From contig CM037788.1 in assembly GCA_021229015.1 (NCBI GenBank), forward strand, positions 50,965,040 through 51,029,039: a DNA stretch of 64,000 nucleotides, in the 5' to 3' direction. This document shows positions 23,485-33,501 of the stretch, piece after piece. Numbering within the stretch: position 1 is the first letter of the stretch; every line of letters starts with the position of its first letter. The position numbers and the translations under genes are program-made. This DNA is from Solen grandis (taxonomy: Eukaryota; Mollusca; Bivalvia; Adapedonta; Solenidae). Under the pieces are notes generated by a model. The model saw only the letters and a list, made by a program, of their open reading frames with translations. It was not told where the DNA came from and made no database searches.

Positions 23485-24267
23485 AATGGCGAAGTATTCC
23501 AGTGTTAGGGTTCCTTGACAAATTTGTTAGCGCCCCAATTCCAAGTCGCAAAAGACAACCCAGCAACCATCGAATGGGGTATATTTGTAAAACACTGAAA
23601 GAAAATAAGTTTAAAGTTTCTCATCAAATAAATAAATGATTCATTTGAATTATAGAAAAAGAAAACCTAAATCCTATATCTTCAATACCTCTCTCAAACA
23701 TATGTATATTTCGAACTTATGAAAATGGGGTTACAAGACCTAAGATCCCTATTTATCTTACCGGTGCCAAATGCTCTACAAAGAAATGAACATATTTTTT
23801 CTATTTTCTTCTTCTTCTGTTTGTGTGTTTGTGTGTGTGTTTTTTTTTTGTTTTTTTTTCCTAGCGAAACAACCCGTTCTAGTTAGAACTATTCACGAGG
23901 ATATTTTCTTCCAGTTTCAAACTTGCGGTTATCTTCTTTTTACTTTTCTTCTTTTTTCTACCTTTCTTCTTTTTAACCTTTGTCGAGTCAAATAAAAAGC
24001 GAAAAAAGACAATGGAAAATATATCTATAGGCCGTTTTACACCATTCCCCGCCCAGTCCCTAGTTAATCTTTATTGCAGACAAAGCCCTTCAAAAATATC
24101 GTTCTTATTTCAACTGTGTTGATAAGGTATGATAAAAACAATAGCTTGTATATCGAACAACACGACAATTTAAAGCCGTGATCACATTTAGGTCGAAGTA
24201 AGTTCAAGTACATCCAAACTTCAAAATTAGCCAATGAGGAAGTACAAAGAACATTTATTAATACTGC
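23485..24267. other. Intergenic spacer
   Basis: AT-rich, with a T/G-rich low-complexity stretch near 23800-23960. No gene is recognised. Confidence 0.4.
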
Positions 24268-24760
24268 CAACCACGTTGAACTACGAGCAGAATGGCTAAG
24301 GTTAATTAGGATCACACTACGTCTAACTACGGACAACTACATTAAACTTAGTGTAAACTACGTTAGAAATAAACACATTATATGACATTATTTTGTCCTT
24401 GATGAACATTGTTATTCGTACCCTTCAGTACTGAGAACGTACTTCAATCGTAGTCAAACGATTTCAGTTTTCCCTTCTTGACCTTACTACCGTAGTGCCA
24501 AATTACTTAAGTCAACTACGGTAAATACTACGGACAAGTAAGGTTACTTACTGTTGACCATGGCCAACAACGTTCTAACTACGGTCACAGTAGGGTCCAA
24601 GCACTATACTTCACCGTGCACATATTTTAAACATAAGTATTTTTTTAGCTAACTACAGTCAATTCACGGGTTTCTTGAAGTTCAAATTACGTTTGTAACT
24701 ACGTTGAACTACGATTGAACTAACGCGTAATACGTTACCAACCACTCAACCGTCATAAGT
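24268..24760. repeat. CTACG/CGTAG-motif-rich segment
   Basis: Words such as aactacgg, aactacgtt and cgtagt recur about a dozen times on both strands within 490 bp, far above background. The segment is non-coding and borders the first visible exon of the VWA gene. It could be a non-autonomous transposon with subterminal repeats, but terminal inverted repeats were not found. Confidence 0.45.
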
Positions 24761-24893
24761 CTTCGGCAAAAGAGTTTCGCAAGAGGATGTTAATTGCCAA
24801 GTTTGTGTAAAGTATTAAAATACGATCCAGTGTGTAAGAATGAAAACCTTTACTTTGTAAAACGAGTAAGTCAAAAGTGTTGGTCTGCTGCAG

Positions 24894-27800
24894 GACTCAC
24901 GTCCCGGGGTGCAGAGGATCGGGATTGTCATCACAGACGGACGGTCGCACGAACCAGACAAGACGAGGAAGGAGGCAAAAATCTGCCACGACCTTGGTAT
25001 CACCATATTCGCCATTGGTACTTAATTTTATCACATTATTTTTCTTGTTTCATATGTCTTTACGTCACAAGCTGCAAAATAAATACATGCAATTTATTTA
25101 CTTTATTTAAATGCATTTACTTTTAAAAATATCTTAAACATTTTGTTATTTTTATTTATCATTCAAAACGTTTTATTTTCATTGTATAAGTATAGTTTTA
25201 ACCATATCAAATGTGATTTTGGATCTTGTCCTGTTTTTTTTGTTTTTTTGTTTGTTTTTTTTTTTCTTAAATGTTCTTAATGGAACTTTCTTTGCGAATG
25301 AAGACAAAATAGAAGCTGTTATGCAGATTTTGAAATAAAAGTGTTTAAGTGATTAAGCCTGTTCATGGGAAGTTCTTAGTTTTCTTTAAAAGGCTGACTT
25401 GATAATATTTTCTTTAAGCTTGTTTAATAAAAAAACTATATGTGATATCAACGTATATCACTTTAAAATATAGTTTCCTTTTTATTAAAGTCAATCATGT
25501 GGTGACATTATTGGATTCATGTTAAAAAAATATAAGGTCTACTCAAATAAACAGGTTTCGCGTGAATAATATTCGGCGAACATTATTTATTGGTTATAGT
25601 ATATAGATCCTCTGCAAAGTTTTTCCTCTGTTTTGTGATTCAGAATATAAATATCGGTTTCACTATTTAAAATTTCGAAATTTTAAGGACAGATGAGGAT
25701 ATAGCCGAAAATGACGATATGATAAAATTGGAACTCTCTCTCTCTCTCTTTCTCTCTTAACTGCACTCTCCATGACTTGTTACATTATTTGACACTCCAG
25801 GACTTGGAACAGATGCTGATAACGATGAACTGGCCAAGATTGCGTCGTCGCCTAGCAACACTTTTCGTTTCCTGGATTCCAGGTCACTAGGCAACATAAG
25901 AGCCCAAATTCAGAAGCGATTCTGTTTTGGTATGATATCTTTATTTTCAAATTTTGATCGGAAGAAATTTCCTGAAATAAATATATACGCAACTACCCTG
26001 ACTTACATCGTGATATTGATAATAATTTTAGATAAAATATATAACGCACAGTATCTCGGTGTCTTCCCAACTGTCCCACTTTTATATAAAACAGTAAAAA
26101 TCAAGGTGGGACAGTTGGGAATCATGCTTAATTGGATAACAATAGACTGTCATGGATGAGTGACTATAGTCTTTACCTAAATGGATGGAATATTTCAGTG
26201 CAATTATTTGTCTTATTGTCTTATATTATTAAGAGCAATTTGCAATAGTATTTATGGTTAGTAATATATTGCATTAGTATTTATAATAAGTTATATGCTA
26301 TTAGCAAAATTATTTATAATAAGTATTTATAATACTTATTAAAAAAAATCTTTATGTTTTCATATATTTATTATTTTTATTTCATGTGTCATGAACAAAT
26401 CAAATAAAGACAGGGCTATATTCGGATGTGGTACAATTTATTGTATTTTGTTTTAATTTGAAAACAAGCATTTCATTTAAACAACTGTGACATTCCACCC
26501 TACTGATCTGTTCTATACAGAGTTACTCGTCAAACCGAATCAAATGCGATGCACAATCGGCATACTCCATCACAGTGATTTCTTCAGCCATGTACTTGTG
26601 TTTCAGGGCAGACAGTCTCTGTTCAAGTTGTCGGTATTTCCTCCTCTTCTTTTCTCTCACTCCTCCGGCACTGTGCTGAAGAATTTTGATAGCATTGGCA
26701 GCTTCAATCCTTTGTATTGTTTCCAAGAACTTGTAAATGTTCGGATGTGACTGTCTCATACTTTTCTTTAGTTTGTTGTGCCAGCCTTCCAAGTTGTTTG
26801 TTGTTCTTGGTCCTTCTGTCTCGAAATGGTTCCAGTTGTCCTTGTCTCCCTCAACCCAATGTTCAGTGACATAGTCTGTGAACCTTGAAACATCCACTGG
26901 AATCTCTGCATTTTCAGCATCCGTCAGTGCGACAAACCACACATCTTCAACATGTTGTATGGGGACTAGAGGCAGAACTGCAGCTCTTCTTCCTAGTTTC
27001 TTAAAGTCCTCATTCTCAGAATACAGTCCAACTAAGCCAAGCTTCTGTATCTTCCGCCAAACACACTGTGTGTAATGAAAAAAACACCCTTTCACATTCA
27101 CATTTGGAAACACTCTGCGAGCTGCCTGCTTGGTTGCTGCCTCAAAGTCTATCAGGAGTGTGTCTGGTCCCAGTTCCATTCCTATTTCCCTGCATTTCTG
27201 TTGAAGATGTTGAAAAAGTCTGCAGTAAATCCTTTCACTTTTTCCAGGCAGAAGGGCAAACACTAACGGATACATGTGTCCATCAATATATCCATGGAGT
27301 GTGTAGACCTGGCTGAATATGTCTGGGCACACATAAAATGTTCCGTCTCCATATATGGTTGGGTTCTGTGCCAGATGCTGGAGATTTGTTCTTGTAGCAA
27401 AAATCAGCATCCTGTTGTCATTCTCTGCCTCATCAACCAGTAGGAACTGCTCACCAGTGTGCGTTTCAGTCCATTTTCCATCCAAATCTATGTCACTCCT
27501 GGACTTTGGTATCCCCGGTCTCAATGCACCTCTTTCCCTGTATAGAGATGACTTGGTGGAGGGGAAGGTTGGTAATCCTTTGCAGACTTGTTCTGCATCT
27601 TCGTCCCATTCTCTGTCTCTCAGACTGGATATGACTTCTTCATATATTGACGGAATCGGCGTGGTTTCTTCGCGTGCCCTCTTTCGCATGAGTTGATTTA
27701 TTTCATGGCGCTTCAGTTCCATGTGTTCGGCTGCATGATTATGGGTATTGGTCACAGAAACTGGAATGTTGTCAGCTGTTGTGATTTTAGCAGAACAGGT

Positions 27801-30800
27801 TCGGACATGACAGACCCAGTACACCCTTGTTGGTTTTCGGTTTTTGACCTGGTATCTGAATCCATTGTAAACCAGACTATCACCACCACGTTGGTTCTTG
27901 ACAAACTGCACACTCACTTGTGCATTTGCCATTTTAGCTTATAATTTCAGACGATGTTACTTAGTGAAATTTTACTATCAAATGAAGACATTTACATCAG
28001 AATGTAAATATATTGTATCTGATACAGTTCAGTTCATTAATGAGATATCACAGTTTGAAAGTCACAATAAATTGATAACCAAAAATGTTAATTACTTCAA
28101 ATCAAATTGTTTACCTTAAGTAGTAAACTGCTAGATCAAAGGACTTGTTTGTATTTCTTAATCCAATCACTTAGCAATATATACAGGATAAATGGACTTT
28201 AGTTGGACCAATCAATTAACACAATTTAAAGAAAAAAGTAGCAGAGGTGATAATTATCTTAATAAGTTCAAATTATTTTTTATCTTTATCAATTCACATA
28301 AGCTTTAAAGCCAGAGATCAAAGGAATGCATGTTTACACTATAAATTACAATTAATTTAGTAACCCTAATTAATGGACCTTAATAAACACATTTTAGAAA
28401 GAAATAATACAATATAACTAAAACATGAAATTTTACCTCTTAAAATACAAAATCAAAAAAAAAATCAGAAACAAAATCAGATAATACAACTTCAATTCAT
28501 TTTAATGTGTTGTAGTTTGAAATAGATTATAATCCCTTATCAAAACACACCCAGCAAGGTGCTAAAAATCTTGAGTGGGACAGTTGGGAAACAAAATATC
28601 AAAAAGTGGGACAGTTGGGCATAAACCAGTATCTCCGGTACTGTTTTAAAGCAACAGTATTTCAGTCATTTGGAGACTATGTCTACTTGAGACAGATATA
28701 CTATAGTACTGCCACACTGCAGTATCACGCCGTAGACATGTGGCATGACACCACAATCAGTCACATTATCCTGACACCGGGCCAAACTAGAACTTCCCTT
28801 ATATGCTGAACGCCAAGCAAGGAAGCTATACCAGTGTCATTTTTACGACTTTTGTATGTCACTGTCGCAAAGAAAATGTCACAGTAATATTTAGAGTAAT
28901 ACCCCTTAGAGTATAGTAGTAGTTTCATTTAATAAGTACATGGTACATCAAAATGTATGTAAATGAAATGGGGTGATACGCATTTAATGCAAAAGTATCA
29001 ATAAATTGATCACTAGTTCATGATGGCGAACACTTTTATAACTTTAACGCCTTATATTTGCTAAGAGCAAAGAAGACCATTCTCGACCGGTCTTAGATCG
29101 TCTGACTCTAGAGTAAAATTTAATGTCTCGGGCTCGATCCCATGCAGCCACATATCAAAGTCGTGAAAATGATAATAGTTTATATTATATAGCATATATT
29201 TAGGGTAATAAATGTATCAGAAATGGTTGACCTTATGATCGTTTGGTATCATGTCGCATCTCTACGAGCAGTAACATACATGTATTTCCCAAATGATTGA
29301 AATAATGGCATGATCCCAAGCAAGAAAACAAAATCAGATGCTAAAGTGTTTTCATTAGACAAAAATAATAAATAAATAAACATCGCTATATACTGTTTTT
29401 CTCGTTTAAAAGAAGCATGACAAGTAGTGTTTTAAAAAACTGTCGTTTAGGAAACACGTTCTTGAATTTCTTAAATGTCCCTCGGGTTGGAAAAGAAATG
29501 AAACAATACATGTGTAGTTTGCAGCAATGTTTAAGAGGGTAAACAGATCTTTTAGATCAAGCTTGCATACTTTAAACATAGGCGATAACGAGGTCACTGG
29601 GCGATTCAGTGAGCATATGGCCATCTCTGTCTTCAAAGTCGCTCAATATTCATTTACGATATTATAGTTTACCGAATTAGTCATGTTAATCATCCATTGT
29701 TCTCATATGATTTTATTCACACTTAATACTCTAATACGACATGCTGTTTAGTTAAATTCTTTGTTTTCAGTAAGAGACCATTTTTGTTCCCTTACATTTC
29801 TTCTTAAGGTGTTTTGATAGGTAACAAGAAGCAAATGGCTGCGATTTAAAAGGTGACATAGTCAAAACATGATGGTTACTTATAACCAGATGGGATGTTA
29901 CTGTGGGTTATATTTATGGCCTGTTTGACATTAAACACAAATTCTCTCAACATTTCACCACCACCCACACAACTAGTGTTTCTCCGTATTGCCCCCCCCC
30001 CCCCCTTATTTTCCTCCTTCTTTTCTTCTCTTTCTTCAACTTCTACTTATCCTTATTGTTCTTCGGATCCTCTTTCTCCATCTTCTCATCTTCTTTATTT
30101 ATTTATTTTTCTTCTTCTTCTTCTTCTTCTTCTTCTTCTTCTTCTCTAAGGCACACAATCTTAAAATGAGAATGGCGTTATTACTTATAATGTACAAAAC
30201 TACTGAAAGAGGTTATTGATCAGTTCTTCAAATATTTTGACCATAATTTTCAGCGTCCTGTGCGTTCTGCCAGCATGTATTGCCACGTGTTATACGTCAG
30301 GGTCTCGTTCAGAACGAGGCTCTAGATCTCGTCTGGACAGTATTTCCACCGCAGTCTTGTCAAATTGAGTGTACGCGACCTTTGAGGAAATTCCATATAG
30401 GTTTGTGACAAGGATTAAGAAAAGTGCAGATAACTCTATCGGCGAGTGGGCTACTTGTTCTATGCTCTCTGTACGAGTTTTCTCCCTTAAGATAAGAAAT
30501 TTGTTATGTATAAGAGACCTTGGTGCAAAACAACTGTAACTACATATAAATATAGAATCAGTTACATCAGTTTTTTTACCAAGACCCGATAAGTTTTTTT
30601 TCCAAAGTTTTCGTTTGTTTTCATCGTTTTAGATTATATTTCTGACAGAGGTGATGCATTAAAATTAACCGAAACCAGGGTGTACACTTTCTTTTGCAAC
30701 AGTATTAATATATATGCACACAGGCTTTGTTTCGTGTTACATCTGTATTTACCTAATCATCACAAACACAATCACGAAACTATAATATTACATGGAAATA

Positions 30801-33501
30801 AGCATGCCCTATATTTGTTCATTACTTTCGGTTTAACAACATTTTTGTGGATACCATGCTGTATTATCCGAGAAAATTAAACCATTATCAGTTTTCGTCG
30901 ATTTTACTCGATTGTATTTTTCGCGAAATTTAACCAATCATCAGTTTTCGCGGATTTTGCGGACTGTATCATAAGCAAAATAAAACCAATAACAGCTTTT
31001 CGCGGATTCGTAGGATACATTAGCCACGAAATTTTAACCATTACCAGTTTACGTGGGAGAGATATTCATGAATAAACTTGGAACAATCCATGGAATCGCA
31101 AAATTAAATCCCCTCGAAAACTAATGATTTTACAGAATCAAGCTGAAAATTATTACTAGGTTATTAGGTCTAAATCTTGATCACAAGTTGGGCCCTCAGA
31201 TTTTTTTTCATTTATTTTATTATAACATGTTTTCATATCAGTGAGTCTTTAACTAAAATGTTCCTCAAAAAGTTTTCTTCGATATCATATTGAAGTTTAA
31301 CCCGCCTTTTAAAGTTTTTGGTTTTAAAAAAAAAAAGGTTGAAATTCATGTTTATGCATATTGAAGCGTTTTCCTTTGAAAAACTCGGTGACCACCTGTC
31401 ACTTAATATATAGAATATAGACATACATATCACCATAGATACATTATCCGCGTCATCAATTGGGTTTTCAAAATAGCGCGCAAAGAAAATGGCAGCTATT
31501 TCATTGTGCTGTGATATCGTAGTTTTCGCCCTGTAAATTAATACGCCGATATAAAAAAATAGTTCTTAATTGCCATTACCATAGTTCAAGCAAATTCTTT
31601 AAAGTATTTATTATTCAGGAAATTAGTGGCGCTCATTAACCAGATTATGACAAATCTTGTCCATTATCAGGAAGTGGAATGCGGTGCAGGATTATTTACT
31701 GTCCTTACCTGTCATGCACATTCTGTCATTAGACATGAGAGAAGACCCGTACGAAAAAAACTTTATCAGACTATCTGTAACTTTTCAAAGTTGTTCGGCA
31801 TGAGCATTGCTTCGAGTCAGATATGATTTTTTCTGTGATCCGCTGTGGTGTGCACTGGCCTGAGTTTTTTGAAAGCTTGAAGTACGTGTTTCCTAATCGC
31901 CAGAAAAAATGTATACAAAATTTAAACTTTGATCAGCCTGACCACAATGCTAATCTAACCAAATCGACCCTTTATTTTGTAGTCGACATTTGATCTTTTT
32001 CGAAAAAGTAGTCTTTTTTTTAAGTACAGTTTAACAAGTTACATTTGGAAAAAAATAAAAACGTTATCATATCACGTGTTATATTTATGATTGTTTAGAA
32101 GCGTCGGGACCTAACCCAAGTGATATGAATCAAGCTCTTGACCTCTCGGAGGTCATGGACATCCTGTGGACTCTCTACCCACCGGAGGCGTGCAAACTGG
32201 AGCGCATACGCGTCTCACGTTGGATACGTCCGATTGTAGATGGAAAGGAGGCTTGGGGACTTCTAGGTACCTTGATAGAGTATAACAGGCAATAACGGAT
32301 GTAATTCAAATTTCTCTGACCTAAAACTCCATTTTGATTTCGGTCTTCTTTTAGGCAGAGCTTAAGCCATCGGGTTTTAATACGTCATTAGTTAGAAATA
32401 TTTGCGGATTTGAGATCAAATTTCAACCACAGTTTATACAGTGCTGATGATACTTATTTAACTTTATTTCCATCATCACCTTTTCAAAATCACATGTCAA
32501 GTTTATATGTAACCTCACGTACTCAGGTCTTGTCACTTATAATCAAAACAGCTACTCACTCACTTTATTAAAGTAATCCATCCATAATCAAAATTATAAT
32601 CATGGTCCTTCAAATGCTTAAAAGGAATTCAGTGTAGATACAAGCATCCATTGATTTTTAGCTCTTTTTCTCAAAGTATATAAAGGCTTGCATTTACTAT
32701 ATAATTCCCACAATCACTTGTCGGACCATGATCACAATATAATGAAGGATGGATAACTTTAATCAGTTATATTTCTGAAGCATTTGAAATGTTCACAAAA
32801 TATAAGAAGATATTTTGTTCATGTAAATGAAAGATCTGATACCTAGTGTACAACAGTAATTTCCTTTCGTGTTCCTGTATTTTATAATCAAATACTTTTC
32901 ATTTAAGTTTAAAATGTTTAAGACAGATATGCACTCGGCATAAAAACTTTAAGATTTTGATAAGATTTTGTTGACATTTAAATAGATGACAACAATGGTC
33001 ACCATATATAAATATAAAGAAACAATAGAATATCAAAAAGTTAATAAATAGATTTCTTTACCACCTTTACTTACAGCAAATGATCTGTAATACAAAAAGG
33101 AATATGATTTTAGAAACAATTTAGATAAGTCCATGAAAAACAACATTTAAGTAAGGTGTCATACTATGAAGAAATGTCCCATATTTTATAAATATGCATA
33201 TTGTAGAATGCCATAATTTAAAGAATGAGTATTTAACTTTGCATATCCATGTTAAAACCGAGAGACGCAAGTACCGTAACACTATCTGTTTGTTACAGAC
33301 GATGACATCATCCGAGCCACCGGAATGAAGGCGTGTCTTCGCCTCGTCATCCAATCAAAACTGCAGAGACAAGGCTACATAGCTATTCCGTCAGAGGTCA
33401 AAGAAGGGGTGGAATACGTGACCAGTGAATCTGAGGCTCTGCAGATTGTAGAAAAGTTTATAAAGGACAAGCAACTGCTTACGTCAGAGTGCAAAGCATG
33501 A
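24894..33501 (+). CDS. VWA-domain protein gene, 3' exons, with an unrecognised C-terminal region
   Basis: Exons: 24894-25017, 25801-25929, 30254-30400, 32099-32266 and 33299-33501 (stop TGA). Every internal junction is phase 1, so they read through. Exons 1-2 give the second half of a von Willebrand factor A domain (RIGIVITDGRSHEP, GITIFAIG, then ADNDELAKIASSPSNTFRFL). The half with the MIDAS DxSxS motif lies in unseen upstream exons. Exons 3 and 4 are related modules of 49 and 56 codons sharing ALDL/VMDI, then WTxxPPxxCxxE. The last exon (DDIIRATGMKACLRLVIQSK ...) is helical and Lys-rich. VWA proteins of this sort are usually extracellular adhesion or matrix proteins. The C-terminal part matches nothing I recognise. 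A complete antisense Mutator-like element sits in the intron after exon 2. Confidence 0.75.
25735..25757. repeat. (TC)n microsatellite
   Basis: Short TC run in a VWA gene intron, just upstream of an exon acceptor. Confidence 0.85.
26049..28635. mobile_element. Complete Mutator-like DNA transposon with 9-bp target-site duplication
   Basis: The element spans 26058-28626 (2569 bp). Its left end reads GGTGTCTTCCCAACTGTCCC and its right end, on the minus strand, GGTTTATGCCCAACTGTCCC. Both continue with ACTTTT, so about 26 bp match with three or four mismatches. The flanks carry the identical 9-mer CAGTATCTC at 26049-26057 and 28627-28635, the target duplication length typical of the Mutator superfamily. 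The word GTGGGACAGTTGGG or its complement occurs twice at each end (26068, 26105; 28575, 28606). The transposase frame inside is intact. Confidence 0.9.
26523..27932 (-). CDS. MULE (Mutator-like) transposase with FLYWCH finger, intact, 469 aa
   Basis: A single uninterrupted frame starts at ATG 27932. Residues about 7-70 form a FLYWCH zinc finger (YNGFRYQV, YWVCHVRTCSAK, then THNH), the usual DNA-binding part of these transposases. The MULE catalytic domain follows at about 170-420: first Asp in IYGDGTFYVCP, second in LLIDFEAATKQA with GCFFHYTQCVW, and a Glu in TTNNLEGWHNKLKK. The C-terminus is basic and coiled-coil-like. There is no frameshift or stop, unlike the transposases at 2-10 kb, and both element ends are preserved, so the copy is young and could be active. 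It is antisense within an intron of the VWA gene. Confidence 0.93.
   Translation of the reverse strand: MANAQVSVQFVKNQRGGDSLVYNGFRYQVKNRKPTRVYWVCHVRTCSAKITTADNIPVSVTNTHNHAAEHMELKRHEINQLMRKRAREETTPIPSIYEEVISSLRDREWDEDAEQVCKGLPTFPSTKSSLYRERGALRPGIPKSRSDIDLDGKWTETHTGEQFLLVDEAENDNRMLIFATRTNLQHLAQNPTIYGDGTFYVCPDIFSQVYTLHGYIDGHMYPLVFALLPGKSERIYCRLFQHLQQKCREIGMELGPDTLLIDFEAATKQAARRVFPNVNVKGCFFHYTQCVWRKIQKLGLVGLYSENEDFKKLGRRAAVLPLVPIQHVEDVWFVALTDAENAEIPVDVSRFTDYVTEHWVEGDKDNWNHFETEGPRTTNNLEGWHNKLKKSMRQSHPNIYKFLETIQRIEAANAIKILQHSAGGVREKKRRKYRQLEQRLSALKHKYMAEEITVMEYADCASHLIRFDE
28648..28850 (-). mobile_element. tRNA-derived SINE, family A, lacking the tRNA head
   Basis: It begins with the 3' end acagtatttcagtcatttgg and runs through gtatcacgccgtagacatgt to gccaagcaaggaagct. 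The tRNA-related part is absent. It lies 12 bp outside the right target-site duplication of the Mutator-like element. Confidence 0.8.
29090..29315 (+). mobile_element. Possible old SINE family A copy
   Basis: A B-box-like gggctcgatcccatgc, then ggtatcatgtcgcatctcta and ccaaatgattgaaataatgg, occur in the order and spacing of family A, with heavy divergence. Confidence 0.4.
29988..30150. repeat. Poly(C) and (CTT)n low-complexity block
   Basis: A C-run at 29992-30005 is followed by pyrimidine-rich DNA and a (CTT)n run at about 30110-30145. Long frames here are artefacts of low complexity. The block ends about 100 bp upstream of a VWA gene exon. Confidence 0.9.
30876..31070. repeat. Four tandem units of about 51 bp
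   Basis: Each unit has the form taaaccattatcagttttcg followed by a variable part, with starts near 30880, 30932, 30983 and 31034. A segment resembling a MITE end (aaaactaatgattttacaga) follows at about 31117. This hints at a composite of the same element class as that at 41176-41386. Confidence 0.6.
31141..32098. other. VWA gene intron, no further exon recognised
   Basis: AT-rich. A 67-codon open frame at 31626-31826 follows an acceptor-like sequence but has no recognisable domain and does not join the neighbouring exons with a clear donor. Confidence 0.35.
32568..32762 (-). mobile_element. TTAA-flanked MITE, copy 1 (195 bp)
   Basis: The ends are ttaaagtaatccatcc and ggatggataactttaa, terminal inverted repeats bounded by TTAA. 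The interior (gcatttgaaggacc reversed, aggcttgcatttactat) matches the element at 39676-39869 in the opposite orientation. It lies in the last intron of the VWA gene. Confidence 0.75.

Noticed and set aside
29895..30219. Pro/Ser/Leu-rich frames near 30 kb
   Set aside because: They are read from poly(C) and (CTT)n low-complexity DNA in three frames at once.
31626..31826. 67-codon open frame as another VWA gene exon
   Set aside because: No similarity to the neighbouring modules, no clean donor, and the adjacent exons already join without it.
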